From the NCBI GenBank assembly GCA_963277665.1, contig OY728166.1, positions 548,511,219 through 548,575,218 on the forward strand: a stretch of 64,000 nt of DNA, written 5' to 3'. The notes under the pieces are model-generated. The model did not search any database. It was not told the origin of the DNA and saw only the letters and a program-made list of their open reading frames with translations. Both the position numbers and the translations under genes were made by a program. This stretch comes from Viscum album (lineage: Eukaryota; Streptophyta; Magnoliopsida; Santalales; Viscaceae). Shown one piece after another: positions 48,966-62,690 of this stretch (its first letter is position 1; each line of letters opens with the position of its first letter).

Positions 48966-50803
48966 GGGATCAGTAGGATAGAACAAATATATGTTTACCA
49001 ATTCCTAATTTCATTGAAATTTAAGATAAGGAAAATAAAAATGACCTATTAATGGTATGGATTATTTATTAGACCATGTTTTGACATGGATTAAATATTA
49101 AGAAATTACGCATGATTTTGTTTATAGGAAATGAGTATAAAATAATAAAATAAAATACATGGATATAGGATCATGAAGAATGTTCGATAATAAATATGCT
49201 TATATTTTTGTAATTGAAGAGTTATGTTGGATCTATGGATGATGATATTTATAAATTTATTAATGATATGATTTCATTGGAATACGTTTTCTAGTATGTG
49301 TAACCTTGAAGTTTGAAATGTGAAAATGGTATTCAAGGAATAATTATCCTTTATTTTTTAGATATAGTTATAAATAACCATTCAAGTTTATATGATCTTT
49401 AAATTTGAGACAATTACAGTTTATTACTTTTTGGGAAGAAAATGCGAGGTATGAGATAACATTTATGGTTAAAGTATATTATAGGAATTTTAACTGGATT
49501 TATCTCATTTTTGTGAATGTTATAAAATTATAATGTTTTTGAAAAACGACAACACATGGACCGTGTGACAACCCGTCACGTCACAAAAAGCATCACGAAT
49601 CGAACCCACAACCAAAGTGCTTCTGGTATTTATCACCTACCAGTGGACTACGCGAAGTATCTGGTTAGTATGAATAATTATTTTTTATTAAATGATTTTA
49701 TGGATCAAGAATAAGTTGATTTTGGAAACTTATGTTTTATCGAATGGATATCTTTAGTATTGGAAAATGATGTGGTGATTAAGTGATAAATTTTATTTTG
49801 GAAGACATCTCTCTTTTGGGAATACTATGAACCAATGGAAAAATGAATACTATGGGAATTCATTTGTGATGTAATGGTAGAAATATTATTTTGTAAGAAT
49901 CTATGTTCTTATTTGGGGGAATGGTGATTTCCATTATTTTATGGAAATTATTAACCTATCATATTGAATATGTGATTAAGTTAATTCACTTTAGTATGAT
50001 ACTTTAAGAGTGGCCAATGTTATTTGGAGATAAATGTTAAGATTTTTGTGGAAGATTATGTGATCAAATTCTACTATTTTTTGGGTTTCAATAAATGTTT
50101 GGATTATATTTAATAATTTTATGTAAATTGTGTATTTAATGGTCATTGTTGATATTTTGGTATTGTTTTTTATTTTTTTGAGATTAAGAGTAGACTTTCT
50201 TTTTGTAAAAGATTATCCTTTTGCTGATTATCTGATCTTGTACTGACCATTTTGGTTTTGATTAATGTATAAAAACATTGGAAATATATGGTTCATCTTT
50301 TTTGGATAATTTTATTCTCTTGATGTTTATTCTAGTGCTTTAGGTGTGACCAAGTCATCTTTAATACTCATTGTTTGGAGAAAATATGAGTTTTCGGTAG
50401 AAACTTATTAAAGGATAAAACTCTACATTTCAAGTAAGTATATTTCCTTATGATCTTAGTATATGTTATAATAAAATTATACCACTCAAGGAAAAATATA
50501 TTGAAGAAAAAATTTTATACTCTTTCTTTTATCATCATACTTTTACAAAACAACAAATTTATGGTATTGTGGTGGTCAACTTTACGTGATCAAGTTCTCT
50601 ATCATTCTCTATAAATCAATGACAGTTATTTTAACTTCTATATCCATTTTTCTGATATGAATATAATTATGTTTTATATTGGGTTACCATTATAATTATC
50701 TTTATTTCTTTTAAAATGATAGTTTTATTGACTCTTTTTACGATGTGGGACTTTCAATGATGTTTCCAAGACCAATTTTAAAATTGCGAGGATGCAATTT
50801 CCA
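48966..50803 (+). other. Element C 3' internal region, no gene recognised
   Basis: AT-rich and without any protease or pol motif. It contains the tRNA-like sequence at 49567-49655. Confidence 0.55.
49567..49655 (-). other. tRNA-like sequence, antisense within element C
   Basis: The minus strand gives TAGTCCACTGG (A-box-like, one mismatch), GGTAGGTGATAAA and GTGGGTTCGATTCG (B-box-like). The T-stem is only partly paired. The flank GACAACCCGTCACGTCA matches elements A and B. It is the most decayed of the three copies. Confidence 0.5.
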
Positions 50804-50821
50804 AAAGGGGGGGGGGAAGGA
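50804..50821 (+). promoter_or_regulatory. Polypurine tract of element C
   Basis: An AAA-G10-AAGGA tract ends where the 3' LTR starts (TGTAACAACCCGGG). The run of ten G residues is at 50807-50816. Confidence 0.75.
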
Positions 50822-52657
50822 TGTAACAACCCGGGTTTTTATAAAATAATAAATTTTAATATCTATTAATATTTATGAATAAAATATTAATTTAATGTAA
50901 AATATGATACTTTGTCTGATAAGGTACTCCACACGCAACAACAGGTTTCTTTGAAAGCTTACATTAAACACAACTTTGGGTTATAAAAAAATATTATTAT
51001 TATTTTAAACGGTAAATAACGCATAAATGTTGTTTTTTAGGGAATTAAATAACAAAATAAATTACTATTACACGTGTTTTCTAATTGTATTTACATTTAT
51101 CCAATAAATTTTAGAGGCTTAAAATAAGAATGAATCCAATTTTAAGCATGAAAAACTATAATATTTTTCAAAATTATTTTTACTGCCTTTTGATGGAGAA
51201 CCCTATTTAAATATAGTTTTTCACTTTAATATGATAAATTTGATAAAACAATCTTATCATTTAGAATCAGGACATAAAAATTTACATTGGGTAAAATTTT
51301 GGCATTTTTCTGATAAAGATCATTTTTCAATGAATACTAAAAAATATTGCATTTTATTTCAAAATTTTCGTTTAATATAATTTATTTATACAGTTATATT
51401 ATACTTTTAATTAGTTTTAATGTTAAATAAGATTATTTTTTACCATTTAATTCAATTTTAGTCAATATAATTAATTTCACTTTTTAATTTGACATAAACA
51501 TGTATCAATCTTTTGATAGTTATTATCTCTTAAAAACAAGCTTTTTGGTTTTGACAATGGGAGTTAATTTTAAATTAATTTCTCTAACTTATGTGTTTTG
51601 AATTTGGGAAAATGGATTAAATATTTGGAATTATATGGTCAAAATTATGTAAATAGTTATCTTTTATTTTTAGACAGTGTGAATTGTAACATCAGTAAAT
51701 ATTTTATTTACCATGGTTAAAGGGTAAATATGGTAAATAAGGGTATAAAATAATATTATAATATTATTAAATTACCGTAAAACATATCCTAAACCTATTG
51801 GATGAGATATTTCCGACCACAGGAATTCTTGGGTTTGTTTTAGGACCCCATGGAGCCACTTGTTTGTTAAAAAGACATTTAATTACTTTTAATTAAATAT
51901 TACGAAAAATATAACCTAAACATATATCTATTAGTAAAACAATTTTTATATGGGGTAATATAAGAGATGTCTTCCTCTATAAATATTCATTTTATATATA
52001 TAAGGATTTCCTAAATATTTGTAGTTTATTTATAATTTTTAGACATTATAAAAATAAATTTAATTATGACATAATGGTGATGCACCGATTGCTTCATTAA
52101 TAAAACATTCAAGTAAATGATATTATAAATGTTAAAATAAATGTAATTTTGTTATTTTGATGTCATAAAATAATTTTTTATGATATTTACTCTTTATATT
52201 TTTATTAATGATGTTTTTTCAATGTAATCAGTTATTATAGATTTTTAAAAAAATCCATGATATGAACAGTTTCAAAATTTACATAATTTTTATTTTAAAA
52301 TATAAAATATTTCATTAAATATTATAAAATTCATAAAAATATAAGATTCATAAAAAAATGTTATCATAACTCTAAAATGTTTTTATTAACTGTTTAATTG
52401 ATTTTTTTTATTTTGGTAACTATTTGATTCTCAAAGTATTAAATGCTTGATAAAACGGTAAGAGTAAAAAAGGGTTAAATAAAAAAGATAAGGATTAAAA
52501 AAAATAAAAATCATATCTAATTATTATTGGATAATTATATTTCGACTTATATTCATCTTATATTCGAACTAACTAAATTTAGACCAATTTATAATCAAAA
52601 TAGAATTTATAATAAATTAATATATCAAGATATTCTTTAAGTACCCCTCCTCCCTCT

Positions 52658-52839
52658 TATAAAAGGCCGCCACCTATAACCCGTACTCAAACAATTGAAG
52701 CCCATTGGATCATCCAAAATCTATTCCAATATGTTCCAAACTTCCCTCTATTCCGTATATAATCTTTCCCCTATACATAAGGCAATTCAAGAGAGCCCCT
52801 CTGATCAAATCAAAAGAAGTTACCCGATTTGAGGTAATG
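52658..52839 (+). promoter_or_regulatory. LTR core promoter and leader donor-like site (C 3' LTR)
   Basis: TATAAAAG at 52658-52665; GAG|GTAATG with GT at 52834, 176 bp apart. Confidence 0.6.
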
Positions 52840-53009
52840 TCTTCTCTCAAGTTCCTTTCATTTATTTTTACTTCTCCTATACTTCTGATATTTTTAGTAT
52901 TTATTTATTTAAAAAATGTATCCTAAATATGATAGGTTTTTTATGAAAAGTATTCGAAATACACATACACATACATCTATCTAATGGGTATAGAACATAC
53001 TATTTCTAT

Positions 53010-53423
53010 GGATGGCGAACTACTGCCTCCCAAAATGATGATTGTTCAATCATCTCCTGCCACCTCTTATGGTGGACATTATGATAGAAATGATATTATA
53101 TATGATATATATGATATTTATTATATATCTATTTTCTGTAATTATCATTTAGAACATACCTTTATCCTTTTCATGTTGTATAAATACGATAATTTCATTT
53201 GAGGAAGTGTGGACTATCGCCCCCTCAATGTGATATGAATCATTCATGCTATACGGGAAACATATAAAGGATAAAATTAATGAACTTATGTAAAATATAT
53301 AAATTATATATTATACTGTGATTATAATATACCAATTTATTATTTAGTTTTCATTCCGTTAATTATGAAAAAGAAGTGAAAGTAGCGATCATGCGTACGT
53401 ACGACTTACTGTCTCCATCAACG
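53010..53423 (+). promoter_or_regulatory. Hairpin trio, partly decayed (C 3' LTR)
   Basis: The first unit, near 53010-53035, is decayed. The second, near 53197-53228, still pairs TTGAGG/CCTCAA. The third has arms CGATCATG (53386-53393) and CATCAACG (53416-53423), no longer fully paired, but keeps the loop palindrome CGTACGTACG at 53394-53403. Confidence 0.55.
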
Positions 53424-55340
53424 GTGTATTTCATTTATTATATAAAAATGTTATGGAATATTATAAATAAATATATATTAGATAAATATGATAAATATGA
53501 TATATAAATCATTAATATCATTACAGAGATAATTTACTTTTTACCACATGGACAATTTGTAATTATAACAAGTTCATTTTTTACTCAAGTTTCGAACATC
53601 GACAAAATGTCTGATATGAACTCAAATAATTACCAAATTGCTATATAATTTTAATAAGTGATATAAAAGGAATAATAAAATTTCAAAATTTTCTTTTTAA
53701 ATTAGAAATTCACTTAATTTTATTATTTAGGAAGAACAAGGAATATATGAGACAAGTTGGACTCGAGGTAAGGGAACCTTTCACCCTAATCTTTTAGTCA
53801 AAGACATATTTTATGTTATGTATTTTAAATTTCCATTGTCTTATTTTGTGATATGTTCTTATATATGATTATTTCTTTAAATTTTATGTTCAAGTGATGA
53901 TATACCCATTTTTCCATCAAATCATTTTATGAAATTTAAAGTGACACTGTTAGGCTGCCGAATTTTTGTAAGGGGAATCTTAACTCAATCTCAATTCATT
54001 GAGTTAAATATTCATTTCATTGGTTCTATCAAGAATATGTGTGAATGAACACTTATTTGTTTTAAAATTAATATATAGTTATATTGGATGTATTTATACT
54101 TTTCACACATAATTATTTCATTGATTTATCTTTAATCTAATGATATGATCTTTGTAAAGGACATCGTCTCAATCTCCCTTTGTTGACGAATATCTTGATG
54201 TTATTCACATTTATTATCCTATATGGTGTATATAAAGCCATTTTGACATTTTATATCATGAATTATAATATTCTCATGATATTTAAAGTTTTTTTAATGT
54301 AATTCCTTAATTACTTTTATTCAAGTGTTTATCAAATAGTAAGAGACTCTTCAACTAATACATCATTTTAAATGTTTTAAAGATTTATTATTCTAAAAAC
54401 TTCGATTTCATTTCCATGTCTTAAAAATCGTTTTTGTGGATTTATTAATATGTACATGAGTGATTTAAAGTGTGAATTACTTTTAAAAGTTTCAATGTGG
54501 TATGAGACACTTTGATTCAAAACTATTCTTTTTGATATGAATTGATTATATAAATTTATTGAAATGATATCTTCTGATTGAAATGTGGAAATGTTATTTT
54601 CACATTATGATTTTTTAATGTGTTATGATTATGTTATGGTACTAGGACATTTTATGGGTGGTTACATGATAAACAAAATGGCGAGTGGTTTCATGATAAA
54701 CCATGTACGGGTGGTTATGTTATAACCTACAATGCCTTGGGCATGGAAGTCGTCCGTATTGATATTCCATTTAGCGATATGTGTGGAAGTTAACCATATG
54801 GTTATTCCATTAATGTATATTTATGTCCCAAGTTAACTTTATATGCTATATGTTTATTTCTATGGGTTTTATGGTAATATTTTGGTTACAAAAAATTGTA
54901 ATAAATGAGCTTATATTCAGTGAAGATTTTTTGATTCTTCATTAAGGTAAAAATTATTACAGTATAATAAAGTATTCTTGGTTTACATGTTGTTTTGAAA
55001 ACCAACAGTTTTCCTTCTTTATGTACCCCTTAAAGAGCTTTTTATTCTCATCCCATGTTTTTGAAATGTTTTTTACCTGAGTTAAAGTGGAATAGGGTCA
55101 ATGATGTGGTTAAGGAAAGGTCATGCTTCATAAAACATTGAACTAAAAATGTTTCATTTCTTTTAAATGTTTTTATTTTATGAATATATAGATACTATTC
55201 AGAAGTTTCTACATGTAAGATTCAAGTTTTTATGTATATGTTATGAACTAATTTTACAAATATTAAAACCTGAAAAGATACTCGTTGTTAATTATTAACT
55301 AAATTCAATATTATGTACTGTTTAATGCTGATTCCTTATA

Positions 55341-57954
55341 AACCTCCTCGAGGTTCAATCCCGACACTGTCATGTTCACTTCGGTTCATTCAAATCCTTA
55401 CCGTATGACATTAAAATTCCTGGGATACTCAAACTACATGGTATTTTATCCCTTCCACCTAGGAAGGGAATATAGTAAATCTCGATGAGGGCCGATCTCA
55501 ACCATCGATAAACCTTGGTGATCCATCCTAGGGGTTCCCCTCTCACTGATCCACCTACAGTGGTGTTCAATTTAGCCTTCATGGTTTGTCATCTTCCCTT
55601 CACAATACAAATCACCCCAGATCCCCCTCTCTAAGATGTTTTGATCTATCCACCATCATGTTCTCCGTGACTTCACTCTTATCACAGTAAGATCACTCTA
55701 TTCACTCTATCCATCATATCTATCCCACTTTAATACTTCATATGAATCCATCTTGATTCATGCTATGGCAGCCACATCCTAATAGAATCACTCCATCCAT
55801 ATAGCATGTCTCCGTGATTAAGCCCCATTCATCCCATTGTTACTCTTAGTAACACCCACACCACTTACAATGCATAATCTTTACACAATCTATATCCATC
55901 CATCAGAGAGCGTTCATTTTGAAAAGGTCCATTAACCATGTGTAAGCCCCAAATCATCCCTCTCAAAACATGTGTTTTTTTATCCATGTATTATAAACAG
56001 GGTATGTAGAAAGCCTCCACAATGTTCAATCATACCCAATGGTAAACTTTGGGGTCCCCCTCATTGGGGTCCACCATTCATGTTCCAACCTCAGTGTTGT
56101 CCAGATCAGTCTTCACGGTGTTAATCCTTCCCTTTATGGGACACACCATCCTAGGTATGCTCTCATTTGGTGTTATGATCCACCCATATGGTAAATCTTC
56201 TTGGTGAACCCTATTTAGGGATATACCAATCTAATCCACATTCACATGTGTTCTGATCATCCCATTCCCTCTTGAAAAGACATTAAAATCATGACCCCTC
56301 ATCCCTGTTAGATGTTAAACTCACGGTATACCCCTTTATAATCAATGGATGCCTTTGGAAAACCTCGAAAGAAATGCTGCCAACATAAGATACCCCACGA
56401 TCGACATGGGATGCCTCAGGTTTCCACACACATGAGAATGCCTCTTAGGAGGAAGAATACATGTCTCCAATGTTCCAGTTTCCATCCATGCTCAGTGATC
56501 CCAATGTGACTACTTCCCTAACCAATGGTTTCGTCCTTGATTGGACCCCATGGAATTTCCAGAAAAAAAATACGTGTCATTAACTAGTGTCTACAAATAT
56601 ATGACACTGAGATTTAGTTTCACGAACTACATCTTAATCTACTAGGGAGTCATGGACTAAGAAAAAAGATTCGAGGAGGAATCAATGGAAGGAGAAACTG
56701 AAATCACATCATCATACTATAATCAAAGAGCATAAATCTCATAAGAAGTGATGAATTCCACCCTCCTTTAGAAAATGGGAATATGTGGTATAATAATTCA
56801 GTTCCCCACATATGGTAGCACGCATAGGCAGGCACACCCCATCATAAATCATCAGAAACAGAAATGGTGAACCTGATAAGAATTCATTTCCTAAATATGG
56901 GATTTGTAGCATTCGATACATTAGGAAATGAGTGTGTCACTGAATCCATCTATCTAGAACTAGATCATGCCATGTAAATAGTGGGCTTGATGTGAAACTC
57001 ACCAAAATTTGGGGTAGTTAATCATTGGTCATTTCAGACGGTGACATCATCAATGTGGAACTCTCCCTCCAATAATGGAATATTGGATGGAGTTGGGGCA
57101 TTAGGAATTGCTTTCCTTGTACCCTTATTGACAACTAAATCTTATTTCTTTATATAAACCCAGCTATAGGAAACATATTCCCCCCCTACCTGCTGACATA
57201 GGGGAAGAAAGGATGTCAGTGCATAAATCCCACAGGACTCCACCACTACCACAACTTCATCCACGACCACAGATCCAGATGCCCATGCCCTATCTCACCA
57301 TATGTAATCATCTAGAGATGGGTGATAGAAACCATTTTCATTGATACAAGTAATATGTGGTTATTCCCATTAGGTATATGGCCCTATAGGACATGGATTT
57401 TTTTATGCCTCACCATCATCGCTGCTCCCAAGGGCTACTTAGGGATACCCTACTCCCCACTCCCACTTTAAACTGCTTTAGGAGCCTCTCTTCAGAGTGA
57501 TCCTATGAATCACTCCCCTACATCGATATGGTAAGGTATATCTGAGTCATTCTCGCTATGACTACCACCCAGGAGCTACCATATCAGGTTCACGTCATCA
57601 CCATGAGTTACTAATCCCTTTGGCTAGAGAATAGGTGGTCTACACCGCTACTCTGCTAGCCACGGTCTGGATAACCTGATTCCAACGTTGGGTGCATGAT
57701 CAAGAAGACAACCATCAATGGGAATCATCTTTAATATATATTGTATCCCATGCCACCCTAGTGAATTATTCTGGGTCCCTGACACCACAGAGAAAGGATT
57801 CACCAGTGTTCGATTAAAATCGAGGCCTTGACCACCCCACATGCTGGATGGGTTGACTCTTTCGGTCATCAGCACCACCAACAACCATCGTGGTCTGAAC
57901 CAAAATGAATAGATCCAAAACATAGGCCCTAATTATACCATCTTTAATCAGATC
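55341..57954. other. Unassigned, less AT-rich region right of element C
   Basis: No recognisable domain. Around 55450-55600 and 55995-56150 there are related segments (ACC..CGATAAACCTTGG..GGGGTTCCCC, then CAGTGTTGT..CTTCACGGTGTTAATCCTTCCCTT) about 530 bp apart. A low-complexity stretch with TTC/ACC codon runs is near 57235-57290. Confidence 0.4.
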
Positions 57955-58719
57955 GGAGGTCCTCCTTCCTCTCAGAATCATAATGGAGGTCCTCCCCATG
58001 TTCACAGCACTTGTCCAAGTGGATGTTCTTTACATATTTTTGACACCTGGCCTGAAGGTCCTCCTCTTTCACATGATTCCCTATATGGAGGACCTCCCCT
58101 TTTCATGGAATACCAATGTGAAGGTACTCCTTGCTTCATTATTGGCTCATGTGGAGGCCCTCCCCACAATAATATTGACCAAATTGAAGGCTCTCCTCAC
58201 TTCGTCACCAGCTAACACAAAATCCCTCCCCATCTAGCAACCAACTAGAGTGAAGGTCCTCCCTGCTCTAGAAACCACCATAGAGGAAGCCATCCCAGCT
58301 TTATTCATGATCAGTAAAAATACCCTCCTCTTGAGATCACTTCCAATAAGCACAGAGGTCCTCCTCATGTTGCCATCATCCAACATAGGGTTCCTCCCCA
58401 TGTTCTCACTAGATCCAGTGGAGGTCCTCCCCACTCTAGAAACTACAAATGAATAAATCATCTCCTCGAGTCCGACAACCAATATGGACCTCCTCCCCAT
58501 TTCCTGTTTGACATATGTCTAGGTGCTACTCACACCTAATCTTATCAAATTGGAGGTTCTCCACACTCCCAAAATAGTCTAAGAGAAGGTCCTCCCGACT
58601 TTGATGAGAATAAGTATGATGGTCCTCTCTATATCCCAACAAATCAAATTGGAGGTCCTCTCTATGAAATCGACCAGAAGCACAAAGACCCTTTTTATTT
58701 TAAAAAAGTTCCATATTCT
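57955..58719 (+). repeat. 33-bp tandem repeat encoding an 11-residue GGPPH-type repeat
   Basis: About 22 units of mostly 33 bp (a few 30 or 36) recur, with a DNA core near GGAGGTCCTCCCCA. In frame 1 each unit reads x-G-G-P-P-H followed by about six residues, e.g. GGPPHVAIIQH-like, EGPPLSHDSLY, GGPPLFMEYQC, GGPPHNNIDQI, EGPPDFDENKY. Several units contain stops, yet the three-base phase is kept across nearly all, so it was a coding repeat before decay. The same frame runs into it from about 57892 (N/Q-rich, IGPNYTIFNQIGGPP) and out through DEPSWGRRENYHRQSNNFGRP to a stop near 58784. Confidence 0.75.
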
Positions 58720-61110
58720 GATGAACCATCTTGGGGTAGAAGGGAGAACTATCACCGCCAAAGTAATAACTTTGGGAGGCCCTGAAGTTGTTGTGAATCC
58801 TATTAACTTATATGATTCTAAAGCTGAGTGAGACCCACTAGTGGAGCCTTCATCCAGATCCTCTACATCAGTGTCTAGTGAAAGATCCCGATGTGTGAGT
58901 TTCATCTTCCCAAAATGTGAGATTCATCACATCCCCAAATCCCTTCATAGGTACATACAAGTGGAGGATGATTTGTCTCCCATCTAGATTGTTACTATGA
59001 ATTTCTCTGTATCATCACCAATTTCATTCTCTATCTCAACACAATACTATGAAGAGTTATTCTAGATCATGATAGGTGAGAGCACCCACCAGGTTCACCA
59101 CTGATAGATACTTCTCTCATACATGAGGCTCTGGTGAATACCATGTCTAATAGAGAAATGATGATATGGTCGGTACCATCTTCGAGAGACGACCCAATAA
59201 GTGGCGTCTTGTCTACTCGTGCAACATTTTATCCACTTAAAATCGCACCACCATAACAGTCCATATCAGTACCACTTCAAGATCCTCAAACGTCCTCGAT
59301 TGAATTGTGGGAAAACCAAGAGTCATACTTCACATATGAGTAAATAATCTTATGGTAAACTCTAACCATATATCAATTTTATGAGGTGTTTTGGCTGATC
59401 CCTACTCCTGAATTTGATGTTCTATGGTTTCTCACCAAGGATGAGGTTTTTTTCTTCCATAGTACCCTATGAGAGATGTATTTCCACCTTCGTGGATGTC
59501 ATTTGGCTTATCCAAAGAAACAATATCATTTTGACAACATTGGCCAAATGCCTCCCATCAATCTCCACAACCCTATACATCTTGATATGGTGCAGACTGA
59601 AGCCTACGGAATGTGAGCATATTATATATCACTCAATCTTCCTAATTTTTGTGAGAATACTCCCCATGAATAGAATAATGTTCTTCCCCCCTCAGCTCCT
59701 CAATCCATTCCTCCAGTAGTTCCACCTATTTATCCCTGAGCAAATAAGCCTTCCTACCATGTTAATGATCCTGTGAATGTAATAGTTTTTAGGGATCCCC
59801 TCCCATATAGGAAATCCCCATGATTAGGATTCGATGGATGGTCTCATAACCCACCTAAAGGCCCATGAGACATGGCATGTGGTGATCCCACCTGATGGAA
59901 TATTGTATCCGACATGGGTGGATGACATTAAAAAACCCCTACATATTGGCAATCCTACCTTTTCCTCCTTCAAAAGGATGAAAAAAAACTTAAACATATA
60001 TCCCACTTTATATCAGGGTGTGGAACCATGTTGTGAAATCTTGCGCAGAAAGAGGCCTCCAAACTCTGATGTTTCGTACAAACATTGGATGTGTCTGCAT
60101 TTTTCAAGTACAGCTAGTTACCCATTGGGTTCATTACAAGTTGGGGAGATCTTAACAGAAAGATTCTTTATTATTTTAGCTCCACCACCTGCAATACAAG
60201 TATCAATAACCTATTCATGTTCAAAATATTTCTAGATGAGCGAGTCTCAGACTTTTTATCCTGGTGGGAGGGCATCACGTACTCACTCGACATGCCGCTG
60301 ACTCAAGAGAAGCTACGGACAAAGAGAGTGGGAACTTTTAAGACTAAATTGGTTCCATCTCATCAATATGAAATTCTTGGGAGTGTTTACATACTTTTAT
60401 GACATGTCTTAGTGCATAGAGTAAGTCTTTTAATAGGCAATGTATGTGCATCTGTTTCCTCCAACTCCTGAAATAAGAGACACAAAGATAGATACAACTA
60501 TTGTTGTAGAAATAGAGGTCCCCATGCCACTGTATTTTTTATCGATAGAGCCTCACCCAAAACCTTTATAAGGGAACCGACTTTAGGTGAAGCCCTAGGC
60601 TCAGTATCCCCTGATTTATAATCAGCAAGTTCTACCACACAACGTACCGCCACCACCTAGGAAAGACAATCAGAATCATTCCCCTGTTAGGATGCAACTC
60701 CCATTAGGGTCAAGCTCCCAAAATTCCATTCCTAGACAGGAGAAAGCAGACCTATTCATTCAATGAGGTGTGTGTCCCTAGTTATTTCAATTTTTCCTCA
60801 ATTTGTTGATTCTAATGGTATTATAATTAAAGAAACCCCATGAGGATGATCTCATTGATCGCCTTGATTATTTACCTTACTATAGGTTCCTAGGACATAC
60901 CATAAAATAGTTCTATGTGTTCAATGAATTACTATAGGAATAGGTTGGTAACATTGTGGTCAGGTTGGTCCTTCCCTGACATAGGGAGCAGACATCATTA
61001 CAGTTCTAAATAGCGTTAATGAGGGAAAATGGCAGCAGGTCTCCAACCATGGGTCTCAAAAGTATGATGACTAGTTGGCTCATAGGGTAGTTTATCGTGC
61101 CCATGGTGTC
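58720..61110 (+). pseudogene. Decayed gag-like coding region (possible Ty3/gypsy)
   Basis: Several frame fragments can be read. At about 60225-60395, FLSWWEGITYSLDMPLTQEKL has the spacing of the gag block 'WRE.A....PPLTE.EL' seen in plant gypsy elements. Near 60860-60960, YYRFLGHTIK*FYVFNELL resembles the 'C.YHR..GH.I.DC.VFK' motif that follows such gags, with the Cys and His lost. Near 61030, KWQQVSNHGS is like the short linker after it. An open stretch at 59834-60235 has no match I recognise. If correct, this and the GGPPH repeat belong to one older retrotransposon interrupted by element C. The lineage is uncertain (Tat/Ogre-like is possible). Confidence 0.35.
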
Positions 61111-62690
61111 ATTCATGCCCATTTAAATAATCATGAGCCACCCAAAATTTACATACTTCCTGCAGATGACAATTCTTCGTCCACATCTCACCCTTCTACT
61201 TCTCATAAGAGCATGCATCAATGCTACAAGGGAAAACAAAGTCCCCTGATGGTGTCGAATCCATCTCTCACCCTCTATGATTTGATGCCTCAAGAGATAA
61301 GAATCACCTCCCAACATTGACCAGTATTGGAGGATTGCTCAGATGATGAGTAGGAGTACACCTCTGTGAATACCATCGAATGGGTGGAACCTTACATGGT
61401 TCTCAATGATTAGGACTATCAAGTTGGACCTCATGATGGTCTTAGTCAACACCATCATCGGTGTGGCCATGGCTATGTGAATCGTCAGAATGTCTATACT
61501 AGTGCTACAATCCAAACCATTAACACTATTGAGACCAGAAAACAGGCTTAGCATAGAACCCAGTAGGAGTCATCCTTTCAACATGTATTTTCATATAAAC
61601 AGTTGTCGTCATTCATGATCCTCGACCAAGCAGAGCCGCCGTGACCACATTATCATCAACTATGCTATACTATGGCCAGAACTCAGTCACATGATATTTA
61701 GACAGTAATGATTTTGTGTGGTTAATCTAGTGAGAAATGGGATATTCCCAGTACCAGCCAGAATCCTCCACAATGCTCATCATACTTTTCCAAAGTGATG
61801 CCTCCTCCTAGAAGAAATGTTCTTCTATCATGGAAATTTGTTTTTCATAAACATCTTTATAGAATTCCAATAAAGATATCAATTTACTAGCCCTTCTAAA
61901 TTTGAAAATAGATGCGTGAATCCCTCATAGAGGCTTTTGAAATCCCCTCATGTTTGAGACAGAGGTAGCCGTTGAAGAGGCATTCCATGATATGAATGTC
62001 GAATGAGAAAAATACCAATACATTATCTCGTTCTCCTGAGAAGATGATGGTTCTCCCATATAGGGGAGAATTCACCGACTATAAATAACATTCTATCTCA
62101 ATGGCATATAATTTTTTCATTGTCTCATCAACACAGGTTCTAGAATCAATCTCATTCCAACCCAGATGCTCCACAAGATAGGACTGATTGAAGTAGATAT
62201 GAGTCCTTATTAACTGAAAATTTAGGGTTATGACCAGATGGACGAAAGGTTCTGTGGAAAAATATTCCTAGAGACCCAGTCCAGTGACATGGTTTCAAGC
62301 ACTAAATTTATGTCAGTATCATAGGATAAAACATAAAATGCATTGATAGATAAACCATATCTCTATCTGCTTTCAATAATTCCTTCCTCATATCACCAAT
62401 GCCTCGTGTACTCCCTCAATGTTTGAGTGGGCATGATCCAAGGTGACGCTTCTCCATTCACCTCTCATGAAGCCTATTATTTGGATTCCAATTATTACAA
62501 GATCAAGGGTTAATGGGTTTAGACCAATGAGTTTGAGCACACTACTATTGTGGTCGACCCCTGGATGGACTTTGATGATGCTTTCATCCTCTCGATTCAC
62601 CAGTTGTAGGCTACAAATCCATAATTGAGACATTGATTCATCGTCTCTATGTTGAAGGGAAGTGATAAATAACATTAACCCACACTAAAA
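61111..62690. other. Unassigned degenerate region
   Basis: Short broken frames; no motif recognised. The plus-strand piece 61075-61320 is Ser/His-rich without a known domain. Possibly a continuation of the decayed element to its left. Confidence 0.35.

Larger units (their letters stand above)
43974..55340 (+). mobile_element. Element C: large-LTR, zinc-knuckle-only gypsy-type retrotransposon
   Basis: LTRs are 43974-48259 (4286 bp) and 50822-55340 (4519 bp). The 5' start is eroded (TGACACA aligned with TGTAACAACC). The primer site is at 48262 and a G-rich purine tract ends at 50821. The internal region of about 2.56 kb has only knuckle remnants and a tRNA-like sequence. It shares the promoter/donor spacing and hairpin trio with A and B but its LTRs are clearly diverged, so it is a sister subfamily. 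No clear target duplication: the flanks are TATAA and AACCT. Confidence 0.8.
50822..55340 (+). mobile_element. Element C 3' LTR
   Basis: It starts TGTAACAACCCGGG, the well-preserved form of the terminus. The right end, TTCCTTATA, is aligned with CTTTATA of the 5' LTR. The length exceeds the 5' copy by about 230 bp, part of it an insert around 55075-55160. Confidence 0.8.

Noticed and set aside
58234..58905. Minus-strand frames opposite the GGPPH repeat
   Set aside because: They arise from the same 33-bp periodicity read on the other strand; the plus-strand frame joins coherent flanking sequence and is preferred.
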